From Leptura quadrifasciata (Eukaryota; Arthropoda; Insecta; Coleoptera; Cerambycidae), in NCBI GenBank assembly GCA_963675555.1, contig OY776679.1:73278723-73342722 (forward strand): a stretch of DNA of 64,000 nt. The letters are read 5' to 3'. The notes under the pieces were generated by a model. It searched no databases. It was not told the DNA's origin and worked only from the letters and a program-made list of their open reading frames with translations. Positions 31,955 to 44,334 of this stretch are shown piece by piece (the first letter of the stretch is position 1; the number at the start of each line of letters is the position of its first letter). The translations under genes and the position numbers were made by a program.

Positions 31955-32700
31955 AAAAATTTTCACATAGTAACGGAGTCATCAGTAAGCTCACTACTAG
32001 AGTCATTCCCTACCTGAATAACAATAGGCTCTACGAGCGGCAAAATGGGATACTCTTTTTCTTTGTTTATAACGTGATTCACAGATTTTCTCCATATATA
32101 ATATTAGGTAACAGCTGTTCAGCGAACAATTTTTTAAACAAATCCGCTGTTATATCTTTGAGATAATCAGCAAAGCACTGTTTTATAATTTTGGCTGACA
32201 AGAGCAGTGTGTTGGGTATGGGTCCATTTTTACTTTACTTTTACCTTTTCCCTTTGAACATGAAGCATGAGTCGTGTCTCCCCAGCCGTAATTAGCAGTA
32301 TTATGCGTATCAAACCACACCTCATCAAGACCGCCCTATTTGATTCGCAGTAGGTACTCTTTTATTTTACGCAAATATTCTTGTCGAATTTCCACAATAC
32401 GTCGTGATTCCATTACTATTAAACGGTTATTAATTTTTTTAAAATATTTAAATCAGCACTCTAATACCTCTTAAAGTTTCCAAAAATTGATCATTATAAT
32501 CATTTCCAAAGTAGGAACTTCATTTTCTTGATAAAAATCATAAATTCGTCATCGTAATTCTTTCTAAATTTTTGATTTTTTCGTTTTCAATTAACAGAGT
32601 GATCTACAACAAGATTAATAGTAAAAATCGAAATGTTAGTTAACAAAAACAAGTTTTTTATAATATCTGTATCCCTCATTTCATTATTTTCTTATTTTAA
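31955..32700 (-). pseudogene. DDE_3-type transposase relic
   Basis: Read on the minus strand in several frames: IYDFYQENEVPTLEMI, then RRIVEIRQEYLRKIKEYLLR, then DEVWFDTHNTANYGWGD (a degraded DETW...W motif) and GKGKSK, then ITADLFKKLFAEQLLPN, and finally an acidic end with VGNDSSSELTDDSVTM. The order and spacing match a widespread insect transposon protein with a DDE endonuclease (Tc1/IS630-like supergroup). The segment holding the second catalytic D is deleted. Assignment is from memory of the family pattern. Confidence 0.5.
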
Positions 32701-34730
32701 GCAGTTATAACTAAAAGAAGACGCTCAGTTTGCACTTTGCAATTTTTCTCTTTGTTTTTTAGTTCTTTGAGAGGACTAAAAGCGTCGACGTAAAATCTAT
32801 TTAAAAATTCTCTTATTAAATTTTGATAGAAGCCATTCTTTTAGAGCTATTTGTATTTAAGTATGCACGCCACTTGCGCATTTCAACTTGAAAATAGAGA
32901 AATATCGAGAAATTAATAATTTTGTTTGTTTTATATTATAGTGTATAGTAATAATTTCAAATCGTTTGCAGTTGATTATCGTAATTTCTTATTTCAGGTA
33001 AATTGCGTACTGGCTTTGTAAACGTTTACTATTGTATTACTGTGAACTGACATTGAATTATTGTGAAATAGTGATTACAGACACTAACTGAGTCACTGAT
33101 AAATTGAACAGCAATTTAGGATTTAGTTGAACTTTGAAGTTTCCTGATTACTAACACTGCCTACAAATAAATGTTACATCCTGCATGCCTATTGAATATC
33201 AATCTGGGCTCCATCCATCATACGGATTCAATGCCTTTTTCGTTTTTTGAGGTTGCCGGATCTAAACGAAGGTGCATGGGAAAATATTTTAACATTGTTG
33301 GTAATATTTTTTCTTGTTGCATGAAATAAGTGGAAAACATTTTGAGAAGTGTTCACAGATTTTGAAAGAGTTATTGCGTTCTTAGAGCCTGAGATGTACT
33401 ATTTATTCCTTTTGTATATACTGCCAACTACTGTTACAGATAAAGCATCTAAAAATGGTAATGGCTAAACTGGTTTTCACCCTTACTCTTTATCATAGTT
33501 ATCTAACGGGGCTAGCAATTACACTGTTGAGAACTGATATTTCTATATAAACTGTTAATTCAAAATAAAATAATATTTATCTTATATTGGTTATTAAATA
33601 TAATTTTTTTTATTTCTATTTTATGTTTATTAAACTTTTGTATATTTTACTGTAATTTGTTTTTGTTTAATATTGTTTTTAATATACTGTTTTGTGTAAC
33701 TTGTAAATTGGTTAACTCTCGAATAAAAAAGTTACATACTCGCATACATCAGATGCGGTATCAGTACATAGTTATAGTTTTAGTATTAACATGTACACTA
33801 AATAAGTTTATGTTGATAGGTTATCCTTTTCGGGAAAGTATGTAGAAAATTTTAAAATATACCAGTGCCTGCAAATCTGGTTTAGTTTAATCGTAATGCT
33901 TTAGATTCCTTCTACACGGTCGTGTGATTGCTGGTGTAGCTCCAAGCAACACGATTCTAGTTAATTGAGCAAATGTTTAATCGGTAATCCCTTGGTATAT
34001 AACTGACAATCCGTTAATAACCAATTATATTAGTACTACTAAAATTATTCAAACCACAGGATGATTATGCATTAATAGCCTGGGTTAAAGATAATCATGC
34101 ATCAGTTTTTGAAACTATTGAAATACTACAAATACTTCGAATTTGTTTGTTAAAATACTCATTATATGAAAGTAGCATTTGTTGATAACATTAATAACTA
34201 CATCTATCTATAGTAGCTAGTGTTCTCCTCAAAATGTTCAAGGACCAGTCATTTCTACATAGTTCTTCAGTATAGCTAATGATGATCTACTATCATGAGA
34301 AATTATTAATTTATTTTCGTGGTAAGTACGTGTGATGTATTCCAATTAATATAAGCTTGAGAAATACAAATCTAATTAATATCTAGCGCATTTTCTGCAT
34401 ACAAAATACTTTCAGTTGCAATAATGTTAATTATTTCATAGTTGTTGTAATAAAGCTATTTCTGACCCAGTAAATCTTGTAGGTGCATGATTATTTAATA
34501 AATTGCTCCATTGTTAAGAAAATTATTCACTTAAACACGACCTAGTCAGAGATAGTATCATTAAAAGAAATTTTTTAAGTACTTATGCTGGCATGCTGTA
34601 AATTTAATTGTGGGAAATTTTCTTTTCTTCTGATTAGCAATAAAATTTGTTTTGCTATTATTATCAGAATTTTTCATCAGCTTAAACTACAGTCCTTTAA
34701 ACTTTGGCGTCCCAAGTTTGTTTCACTTTT
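32701..34730. other. unassigned tract, 2 kb
   Basis: AT-rich, with no recognised domain, TIR or SINE. The part up to about 32850 may be the 5' end of the preceding transposase relic. The 62-codon frame at 33657 is hydrophobic and cysteine-containing but has no support. Confidence 0.35.
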
Positions 34731-35029
34731 CTTTTATACATTTATTTAACGTCGGCCTATTTCTGCTACTGAGGCCAAACACCGACGTCTGTAGACGAGC
34801 TACCCCCAACCAGGAATTTTACCGAACCTCTTCCCGTATGAAGAGTAGAGATCTTTTACGTATCTAACATTTAATAGACAAGGGACCGACGGCTTTACAT
34901 CCCCTCGCCTAAGGTTGTATAGCTTCCGCGCATACACTGATATACAAGCCGCTGGAAGGTGTGTGAGGCGAAGACGCGGTCTTCGTTGGAACGGTCACCC
35001 ATCCAACTACTAACCGCTTTACATCGCAT
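34731..35029 (-). mobile_element. 5S-type SINE, 5'-truncated
   Basis: It carries the 3' tail (TTATTTAACGTCGGCCTATT on the plus strand) and the body, with a 30-bp internal deletion around 34899, and ends within the 5S-like head (ACCCATCCAACTACTAACCG). No clear duplication. Confidence 0.85.
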
Positions 35030-35179
35030 TTATTTATTTAGTTTACATCTGCCCAATAGTAATAAAACAATTAGGTATATAGCAGGAAAATGACATAGAG
35101 GAATTTGTATATTTTCGTATCACAGTTTACCTATCTACGTCCTTACTTTTAAAATTAATTTTATATTCAAAACCAACAT

Positions 35180-35460
35180 GTCGTGGTTTCCACAAACATC
35201 AAAACACTCGAACATTCGAATACATTTCTCGCGTACGTTTCGCTATTCTATATTAACTGATTCTCTTTTAAACATACCACACCATACATAGTAGACAACC
35301 CCTAAATATTCAAAGCTAAGGCAGTGCAGGGTCTCACATTTGGTAACAAGACGCAGACAAAAATCCATCACCCATCGGTATTGCCAGTGGCGGAGTTGGG
35401 AATTGAACCCAGTACATTATAAACAGCCGACCAAGCATACTCGCCAGACAACGTGTTTAA
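35180..35460 (-). mobile_element. tRNA-derived SINE, family 2, copy 1
   Basis: On the minus strand, TGGCGAGTATGCTTGGTCGG is an A-box-like region and GGGTTCAATTCCCAACTCC a good B box. The body (GTAGACAACCCC on the plus strand) matches the copies at 45077-45250 and 54209-54285. The outer part 35190-35240 overlaps a possible PLE-arm fragment, so the left boundary is uncertain. Confidence 0.55.
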
Positions 35461-35831
35461 GTCTGATGTGCTAGTGCTATAGTGCTGGTTCTAAATTCTG
35501 GGGAATGAAAATCACGAAAACGCAAGATATTATTTGCCAAATCTGGAATACTCCACGCACAGTAAAAAAAAATTGGAGGCAATAAACGTGAACTACGTTC
35601 GTTATCTTCGATATGAAAACTTCGAAGGCGCGTTGTAAATTGATTCAAAACAGAGTTGGCAAAAACCTGTTTTTTAACCCATCTCAGTTTTCCAAATTTT
35701 TTCTGGGTTTATGGATTTTTGCAGGTATTAGTCTATGATTTGGAAACCAATATGTCGGATAAAGCAGTGCTGCATACATAATTATTGTATATTTAAGTTA
35801 CCGTAAGTTTGGATTGTTCACAAGTAGCATC
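35461..35831. other. unassigned tract
   Basis: No recognised feature; a 63-codon frame on the minus strand has no known motif. Confidence 0.3.
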
Positions 35832-35932
35832 ACTTATTTAACGTCGGCCTATTTCCGCGGTTAGTACTTAGATGGGTGGTCGTTTCAAGGAAGACCGCGT
35901 TCTCGCCTCACATCTTTCAGCATCATTTTTTG
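35832..35932. mobile_element. rearranged 5S SINE fragment
   Basis: The first 25 bases (CTTATTTAACGTCGGCCTAT onward) are the SINE tail in minus orientation. They join directly to the head in plus orientation (CGCGGTTAGTACTTAGATGG then GTGG), so tail and head are inverted relative to each other and most of the body is missing. This copy keeps the best 5S match, GCGGTTAGTACTTAGATGGG. Confidence 0.7.
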
Positions 35933-36301
35933 AAATTCACATTATAACAAAAGACAGATGAAGCTGCAATTGATGTTCTAGGGGTGGTATTCACCCAAGG
36001 TACTGTCGTGAGCAGAAAAAAATAGGACAACTTGTTTTTTCTAATATAAATCTGTCTCTATTTGAATATGTAATGAGTAGCCGAAATAAAACAGATTTCA
36101 CTTTTAATTTATTTTTTATTTTAATGCTGTAGTTATTGTTAGAGTAAATGATGGACGGTTAATGAGACAAATTGCACTGCGTTATAACATTAACAAAAAT
36201 TTTGTGTGTAACATTTTAAGAAAGTGGAGAATAAACGGTACGATTAGTAGAAATCGTGGATCAAAGGACAAAGGATATCCTACTTAACAAGAAACTAACT
36301 A

Positions 36302-37860
36302 TTAATATTTCGTTATTGCACCATTTCTATTTATGCCTTCTATAAGTCTGTTTGGCATAGAATTAAATAAATTTATACAATAATCATTAGTAATATTATT
36401 TTTCCATGCATTATTTACTATTTCCAGTAATTCTTCGGCATTCCGTGGTCTCACATTTCGTTTTTGGATACGTCTTACGAGTAGTCCCCACACTTCTTCC
36501 ACAGGGTTAAGATCTGGACTATGAGTGGGCCAGTTGAGAACATTGATATTGTTATCTTGAAACCGGTTAGTTACGGTATGAGCAATATGAAGGGAACAAT
36601 TGTCTTGTTGAAATATGAACTCATTATTAGGAAATAATTGTGACACAGAAGGGAGCATAATATTGTCTAAAATCCTAATATACGTTTCACTATTAAATCG
36701 TTCCTCAATATGCCACAAAACACCAGGACCACGTGCCGATGTCCAAGCCCACATATTGACAGAAAATCTACCACTTTTATCATTGTTAGATATATATTTC
36801 TCATCGAATTGAGTATTCGGAGGGCGGTAAACACGAATACGACCGCTGTGTGTTGACTGGAAAGTTTTTTCGTCTGTAAAGATTACATTGTTCCAAAAAT
36901 TTACATAATAAATTCAAGCGCAAATCCTACTCGAGCTTCTTTATGTTCAGCTTTAAGTAAGTATTTCTGTACTGCTGCATAACAGCGTAGCTCCGATTCT
37001 TTTAGTCGCCGGCGACCAGTACTACTCGATCCAGGAAAATTCGTTTCTTCAGCAGCGTAAATAACTGAGTAAAATGGATTTTCTACTAAAGCATTTACCG
37101 ATTGCAAATCTTGTTGTTGAGTTGATATCCTTCGTCGCCCTGATCCAGAAATTCTACTAATCGTACTGTTTATTCTCCACTTTCTTAAAATGTTACACAC
37201 CGAATTTTTGTCAATATTGTTATGTGCTGCCCTCTAACAGAGAGGAGAGTTGTAATTACTCCCTGGCCAGAAGTGTGGCGCCATCTGTGGGCCAACTGGC
37301 GAACCACCATTTAGTAGTGCCTAAGAAAATTATAGAGAATTCCAGTATATTTCTGGAAAGTTCTACAATGATATTCTGGACATTCCAAGTGGGTATATAA
37401 AGAGGTGAAGCCAGCAGATGGGAGAAGAGAATAGTACAGTTTAGTGAAGGATAAGGAACAGTTCAGTTTAGTATCCAGTACAGTTCTGGTTACAGAGACA
37501 GTTTGTAGAAGAAGAGTTCAGTGGAGTGAAGTAGGCAATACAGCGTTTTTAGGTTAGATAAAGTTGTCAAGTTTAGGAAGAAAAGTACATAGTGTTTTAA
37601 AAGTAGTGAATTCATATTAAATTAAGTTATTATTAGTTGTGTGATTTTTAAGTATTTACTAGTGTAATTTTAGTGATTAAATAAATCAGTGGTTTGTGAA
37701 AATTCTTGTTGCAAGTTATTCGAATCCACGGAGTGTTTACTGAAAATTGTAAGCACGTAACAATATTATAACGCAGTGCAATTTGTCTCATTGATCTGCT
37801 TTAGCAATAACTCCAGATTTAACTAAATCTATATGAGGCATATTAGTTTTTTGCATACTT
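36302..37860 (-). pseudogene. Tc1 transposase, frameshifted and split by a solo LTR
   Basis: Same protein as at 1452-2477. From the C-terminus: DLNPVEEVWG (E), QQDNCSLHIA (D) and FTDEKTF (first D) are all present in frame back to VNFW. A net 7-base deletion near 36907 shifts the frame where copy 1 reads EFLAHDVNF. The HTH part is split at 37217 by the LTR, and the first codons lie at about 37763-37860, where further bases are missing (SGVIAKAD region). Not functional. Confidence 0.9.
37218..37762 (+). mobile_element. solo LTR, 545 bp
   Basis: Begins TGTTATGTGCTG and ends AAGCACGTAACA, flanked on both sides by ATAT (37214-37217 and 37763-37766); the intact Tc1 copy has one ATAT at this place, which proves the insertion. 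TATATAA at 37394-37400 is a promoter candidate and AATAAA at 37680-37685 a polyadenylation signal, so transcription would run on the plus strand. A 4-bp duplication suits the gypsy-type LTR group. Internal genes were lost by LTR-LTR recombination. Confidence 0.93.
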
Positions 37861-37969
37861 GCAATAAATTATGACAATTAACTGACAATGTCACAAAAAT
37901 TAAAGTTAGATAGATTTTATCAAAATACTGTTATAAGACTAGTCCTATTTTTTTTTGCTCACGACCGTA

Positions 37970-38619
37970 CTTCAAAATGTAAAATTCTAATAATCTTTCG
38001 TTAGCAAAAATCTAGTAGCATTTCATTTTTTTGTATTACAAATTCAAGGCATGCATAATTTTCTTAATGCCCATTTGAAAAAGGTAATAAAAATAATTAT
38101 AAACTTTATTGATTCTTAGTGTACTATAAATCATTGTAAATAAAACACGGCAAAAGGGGAAGCAGAAAATATAAAAACTATATGACAAAGAACATCGTAG
38201 AAAAATGCGTAAAAATATAACATAGAAAATAATAAATAAAAATTACACTATCAGGAGACCTTGTTTTTTAAAAATATTGTGAATTTACTAATAGTATTTA
38301 GGACTTCAGGAGGCCAAGTTTGAGTTCACAGTTCAATTTTGCAGTTTCGACGAGGCCGGCGGATCGATTATTTTTTTAAAAATTCAGCGTGTTTTCCAAC
38401 GGTTTTTTTTTAATATCTCGTCGAGATCTAGAAGTTCTACGAGACAAACGGTAAAAATGAAAAATGTCCCTTATGAGTTTTCCAATAAATATATTTAAAC
38501 TAGAATTCCCTCCGATTGTTATTATTTAAAAAAATAAAATATTGCAAATTTCGATACTTTTAAACAAATTATCATTTCTCTAAAGAAAATGGGCAAGTAC
38601 TTAAGGAAAGTGTAGATCT
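37970..38619. other. unassigned tract
   Basis: AT-rich sequence with no recognised motif apart from its neighbourhood to the reverse-transcriptase relic that follows on the minus strand; the 3' end of that element may lie here. Confidence 0.3.
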
Positions 38620-39180
38620 TAAAAACACGTCCTTACAAGATATTTGTAGGAAGGTAATTGATAGATAGCAACAAAGCGGCCTAAAGATAACACCTTGTGG
38701 GATACCTGTCTTCTTGTTTTGCACTGTCAGCCTTGAGATAAAATTTTCCGTTAATTAAAAAATATGTAAACTAACTATTTAAAAGCAATACAATCGCTGT
38801 TTCATTTGGATCCATTTTAGCATAGACATATTCAACAAAATCTACGCAGAAAGTTTCTGTCGAACAACCTCTTTAAGAGTTGGGCTGGCGTGATGATAAT
38901 ACGCTATTGCTGTCTAAAAATTATGGGATTTTAAGATCATTTTTTCGAACATTTTTCAAGAAACGATTGATAGGTTTATAATTTTCGATATCTTAATGAT
39001 TACCTTCTTTGTAAATTGGTATTCTAGTTGCTATTTCAGGAAATGTGGAAACTTTTGACAAGCCATTGTCTTTATCGGATCGATCAAAATTCAAGATACT
39101 TCTGTACGGATTTTTTATAAAGTTAATGAGAATTGTAACAGGTCCTGTTAATTTTTTTTTGTAAATTCATTAAGTATTAC
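38620..39180 (-). pseudogene. non-LTR reverse transcriptase relic
   Basis: Read on the minus strand: TGPVTILINFIKNPY, FPEIATRIPIYKEGNH and NYKPINRFLKN, then RGCSTETFCVDFVEYVYAKM and GIPQGVIF. This is the order of motifs 1 to 4 of Jockey/CR1-type reverse transcriptases (normally VIPIYKKG, NYRPIS, GFRKGRST, GIPQGS). Stops and shifts separate the blocks; the catalytic ADD box is not visible. Confidence 0.6.
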
Positions 39181-39236
39181 CCTTTCAACATTTGTCAAGT
39201 TACCCAAGGAAAAATTTGAAGATGACGAATAATATA

Positions 39237-40153
39237 TACAGGGTGTAACGCAACAAAAATTTTAACCATACATGCACCTTGAATAAGAAGTCGATTTAAA
39301 AAAAAATTTAATTAAAGTCCAACACAGAAAAAGATACAAATTGTTAAAGTTACAAATAAATGGAAATGTTAAAATAATATACTATTTCTATAAAACTGTT
39401 CAAAGTTCTGTCCATGGACATTCAAGCACGCCTGAGCCCGTCTATTCAATTTTGTCGCACTAGCTGAAGTGTTCCCTCTTTCTGCTGTTCGCGAAGACGC
39501 AGATTATGGACAGCCGTTGTGATGCGTTCACGTAATACATCGATGTTGTCTACTTCTGTTTGGTAGACTACATTTTTAAAATATTCCCACAAAAAAAGTC
39601 GAGAGGATTTAGATCCGGGGACCGCGGGGCCAAGCTTGCGGGTCCACCCCGTCCGATCCAACGTATCCCGTTTAATTGGGTCAAATAACCTCAGACTACT
39701 AAACGATAATGTTGGGGCGCACCATCATATAAAAATCACATCCGACTTCGAACCTCAAGGGCGCATCTTCAAGAAGACCAGGAAGATTATTACGGAGAAA
39801 CTGCCGATATTGCAGACCATCCATCCGATTTGGCAATTTAGGCCCTGCCCACACATTTAAAGAGAACCGATGTTGAAAGTGATTCCCAACTATTGCATGA
39901 AAGAAAAGGAAAGAATAACCATGTATGTTCAATAAGAACTTGGATATTTTTTGTTGAATGTTTTATGCAGTGTTTATTTTATACCAGTCTACCAGATAGT
40001 CCAGATACAATAGTCCTTCAATTAAGTAGAGGTTAATAAATTACCATTTTCAAAATTTTCATTAATTTGTAACTTTAACAATTTCTATCTTTTTCTGTGT
40101 TGGACTTTTATTACTTTTTTTTTCAAGTGAAACTGCTGTGGGGTACCCTGTTT
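39237..40153 (-). mobile_element. decayed DD41D-type mariner, third family
   Basis: Left end TACAGGGTGTAACGCAAC with TA before it; right end near GGGTACCCTGT. Inverted blocks AAAAAGATACAAATTGTTAA and its near-complement in the right arm confirm TIRs of about 120 bp or more. The interior keeps only parts of the transposase. An 81-bp TIR-only relative lies at 44994-45074. Confidence 0.7.
39446..39940 (-). pseudogene. mariner transposase fragments
   Basis: The 5' block gives FSLNVWAGPKLPNRMDGLQ and YRQFLRNNLPGLLEDAPL, matching the stretch between first and second catalytic aspartates (compare FSINVWMGVIG and YENFLRNDL in copy B). The 3' block gives GPAVPGSKSSRLFLWEYFKN and DNIDVLRERI, a frame-damaged version of the third-aspartate region and C-terminus. 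The second catalytic region is only partly readable. Confidence 0.65.
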
Positions 40154-41374
40154 AATTACTAAAAGAAAGTTCGGGTACTAATTTATCTGAAGGATAAACA
40201 AATAAGATTGGCCATTTGCGTGATCGTCTAGTTTTGTTAGTGTAGGAATCAAATTTCGTTGTGTGTGTAGTAACCCTTTTTATAATTACCCCAGGTTCTT
40301 TTATATAAAGTTTAATATTACTTGTTTCTGTCTGATACTATATACCTTAGAAAATTAATCACTCTGTTAATTGAAATACCTGGTAAACTTGAACACACTG
40401 TCTATTAATTGAGAGACCTAGTTAATTATATATGTTATTTATGTAGTATTTTATTACTCAAGATTGCACTGTACATTTATAGTTGAAGTTTGTTTCATAT
40501 TTTGCTTTGAAACAAAACCATGTATTTAGTTTATTACTTATATGACGAAAAAAGTAAAGGTGAAAGAATTAGACAATAATTGATGGGAAAAAATATTTAA
40601 AAAACCCATTTTATTTCGTGATAATTAATGTAGCAAATAACTATACATGAAATGAAAAGTAATTCAAATATTTGAGACAATTGTCTAAATATTATAATAG
40701 GAAAATATGCGTTGCTATAGTAATGACCATACTATAGATACAAAACTATGCTGTGTTATTTTAATAGTAATTAGAGTTGTGGCAATGGCCTGATAATGAT
40801 AATCTATAATAGAGCTGTTAGCAATCGCTAGGTAATAATGGCTTATAATTAAAGTTGTTAGCAATAGCCAAATAACGAATCGAATGCAAAACAAAGGACA
40901 AGAATCATGTCATGGTTGTACATTATTAAAATTAAGTTGAAAAATGAGCATTAAATACTCATGTAAAAGATCATAGAATGTTGAGGAAAAATCCTTTGAT
41001 TATAATTAAACAAGCAGTCTACCAAATTTTGTATGACTGTCCAACAACGTAAAACAGGGTGGGTAGATGTAAATCAAACAGACGAGACGTCCCGGTTCAG
41101 TACTCGACGAAAAGTAAACCCTTCTTAATACGAACAAGTTTACGGGATAATTAACCCAGTACTGACCGATGGCCTGTACAGTTTATGAGCGCAAGGTAAT
41201 TAAATGGATGGATCGTTATTAAACAATCATAGAAAACCAAATAGATCGCTGGTGAGAAATCTCAGATAATAATTTGACAGGTAAACATTACTATGACATT
41301 TTACATGTCCAAAATTAGGCACACAGTAGCCTTAATAAGTACATCAAATGAAAAATAATGGACGTGAAAGTTTC
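40154..41374. other. unassigned tract with small tandem repeat
   Basis: At 40771-40880 three units of about 40 bp share AGAGTTGTGGCAATGGCC / AGAGCTGTTAGCAATCGC / AAAGTTGTTAGCAATAGC and AATAATGG-like spacers. No genes or TIRs are recognised elsewhere in the tract. Confidence 0.45.
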
Positions 41375-41692
41375 TTGTCATTGCATAAACGCAGAAAATA
41401 TGTAGTTCTTGAATATAAACTTGTTATATTGCAGACGCAAACTTCCCTAGTAAAATATTTAGAAAATAAAATTTTATAAATTAAAATCGTGAATTAAATC
41501 ATAACTGAATAGCTGGAAATAATATTATCAGAGTTAAAAATCAAAGCTAATATTTCATTTTAAAAAATGTAATATTCTTTTAGTACCACAAATGCCTCAA
41601 TTTTCCCCATTACACCCCGACGAAACCAGAATATAAATGCAATTGCCAATAATAAAATAGCGTCTCGAAAATAAGCAAGCGATCACCTTTAG
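41375..41692 (-). repeat. promoter-bearing repeat, copy 2, distal part
   Basis: Reverse-complement match to 17115-17440, including AGTTCTTGAATATAAACTTG, GTACCACAAATGC and the GTCTCGAAAATAAG block. The match stops at 41692 where unrelated sequence starts, and resumes at 44335. Confidence 0.75.
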
Positions 41693-44334
41693 AAATTTAT
41701 GCCTGCAGAATTTCCGTGCGCCCTGTATAGCGTTATATCGCCCGTAAATGCTCTTCCCCAGCTTCTTCATGTTTAACGTACTCGTCGAGCATAACAGAGA
41801 AGTTAAAATGGCACTTCATAAAGAGTCTGCCAAAGAATGGTTGTCTGCGGCTGACTTGACTTGTTACGTGTTAAACTCAATTTACGACTAAAAGTCTAAA
41901 AATAAGACGAATAAAAAAACTTAAGGTCAGCTAGCTCCAACAGGAGACTCCAGGGGTGAGATTCGTTTATTTTTTTAACGATTCCTAAAGTTTGCCAAGG
42001 TGAAATAGTGAGCGCCAGGTAATTTTAATATACCAACCTCAAGCGAATTGTCAGACACACTGACTAAATAAATTACCAAATTCAGTGTTACTTATTTTCA
42101 ACCTTAAGTCAACGGCGAGAAATAAAAACGAGGTTAAAATTCCTATAACATTTATTAACAAAATCTGATTACCGGTGACTTTCAAATTAAGAACTACCAG
42201 ATTACTGACAGTGTTTTCCTAATTATCACATTATTAAATTATATACATGATCTTGACTTGACTTTGATGTAATGTTGATTTAATTTTAATTTCATCTTTA
42301 TTTAATTCTAAATTACTTCTGATTTAATTCTGATTTACTGTTGATGTCTTTTCTAAGTGAAAAATGAATATTTTAGGCCGTTACATTCAACAAAATAACT
42401 AATTTAAATAGGACAGGTTAGTGGTGGGGAGCCATCCTTCAATATACCCAACTAAATAAGTTTTCCAATATGACCTTATACATCACATAATACAAAAAAA
42501 AAATTATACATATAATTATCAAAACATCTGGATATATAACTGCGCAGTTACTTACAGGTAATTCATACTAGTAGGGAACTATTATTGTCCATACCAGCTA
42601 GGCTTATAAAATGGCCGTTTATAGAATAATTAAAAATCATAGACATAAGGAAAATAATGATTCTAAATACACATGGTAAATACTAAGGGTACTTATCCCA
42701 CCTCTAACGCCTTTAAGGGTGACAACTGATAACGACATTCCCAGTTCCTCACTCGAAACTCCTGTATTATATCTGCAGAAGGCTCTCCGACTCCACTCCA
42801 GTCCCAAAACAATACGTTCCAGTGATGTCCTCAACCAAAACAGCAAAAGTCCCGTCCAAATCGACACGTGGCTTCCCAGCATAAAAACGTCCATCCAAAA
42901 AAAATATCGTAACTTCCCAAAACCAGGAATTTACAGAAATCCAAGTCTAGGGTAGATTTAATACCCGTACAAAATTTGCCTATAAATAAAATAGCGTTTT
43001 AGAAGTCGGTATTTCTATGAAATTTGGTGAAACTTGCTTACCCAACAAAATGGCCTGGGCACACAAAAAACACAAGGATTCAATAGCTTCGTTTCTAAGC
43101 CTATTTAGAAGTTCCACACAACAAAATCGGCTTCAAACAGCTCAACATACCAAACGGCACTTCCAAATTTAAAGACTTCCAGTATAATCCCCAAAACTCA
43201 GAATGGGTTGCTCTAAAAGCATTCAAAAGGAAAATCTCGTCTTATCGGCTAAACGACACGCTGCTGAATCGAAGGATCCGGAAACTCGGAAACCACTTGT
43301 TGTTTTTTTCCTCAGCCACATGTTTTCGAGCACCAATCACCATTTGACAACTCCTACGAAATTACCCACAATTCCTAAAGACGCGCGCATATTTACAATT
43401 AAAATTTTAACGACACAGAAAATAATTCTTGACATGGAAATATTAAAACAGACATTACAAAGAAATCCCATGAGTGCAAATCACCATTTTAAACAACAAT
43501 TGTCCATAAAGTAAATAAACCTAGAATTAATAAATTAAATGACGACTGAGCAGTTTCCTATATCAATGTTGGTAACAATTTCCCCAGTGAAATATGACAT
43601 ATGACAGCTGACGAAAAAGAATAAACAGAGAATTCACCAAGCTTATTTATTTAAAACTAAAACCTTCCTGCAAAGTACAAGTAAGTGAATATTATTGGTA
43701 TTATCCACCCTTCAAATGACTAACCAAATTGCTTTCCAGCCAGCACCCTCTGAAATATGTATTTTTGCCTACACATATCGGCATTCCAAAAGATGTTTAC
43801 ATCCTCTACAGGAACCGAATTTCAAAGTATCTAGCAAGGAAAAAGAACAATCTAAATAGCTCGTCAAATAAAAAGTAAGTCATACAATAATATACCCCTC
43901 GGTGAAAACCACTACTTAAATGTTTGTACTGGTTTTAGGTTAGACAACGGAGAGGTTGTCCTGCATCAGAAGAAGCTAACGTACAACAAGCCTATAGCAA
44001 CTACTAACACATCAAAACAATGCAACCTAAGTATATTGCTACCTGAATAAAATTTATCGAAAACAAGAATGTTTCCGAGACTACTTTTACTCAAACAAGC
44101 AATACCTAACCAACACAAAATTAGGTACTCTGTCCTAATGCTGTCAACAAAGTTAGAGGAATACCTACTAGAAATAATCCTTGCTCTGCAATCATTCAAC
44201 AAACCCAATTGTAGCTTTAGTTATTTATAAACTTAAAATTCTATACAAATATATATGATTGAATTCTAATTTAACGTTACAGTGAAAAGGCTAGTTAGAT
44301 CAAAATATTGTTGGACTCGCAATCAGGCAAATAA
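41693..44334. other. 2.6-kb insert in the promoter-bearing repeat, unassigned
   Basis: This block separates the two parts of the repeat copy. It has several 80-100-codon open frames with no known motif (42637-42955 on both strands, 43203-43514). A possible spliced reading on the plus strand joins sequence ending at 43680 (GTAAGT donor) to an exon from 43742 after TTGCTTTCCAG; the exon is open for about 45 codons with HPLKYVFLPTHIGIPKD, weakly like the W.PSHIGI.GNE motif of retroelement RNase H. A TAACTGCGCAGTTA palindrome lies near 42539. No duplication or TIR could be fixed at its edges. Confidence 0.3.

Larger units (their letters stand above)
36003..37967 (-). mobile_element. Tc1-like transposon, copy 2, interrupted by an LTR
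   Basis: The TIRs are complete: CTGTCGTGAGCAGAAAAAAA on the left and TTTTTTTGCTCACGACCG on the right, flanked by TA at 36001-36002 and 37968-37969. It also carries the antisense copy of the HTH-coding region (36132-36290) seen in copy 1. A 545-bp solo LTR sits in its gene. Confidence 0.9.
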
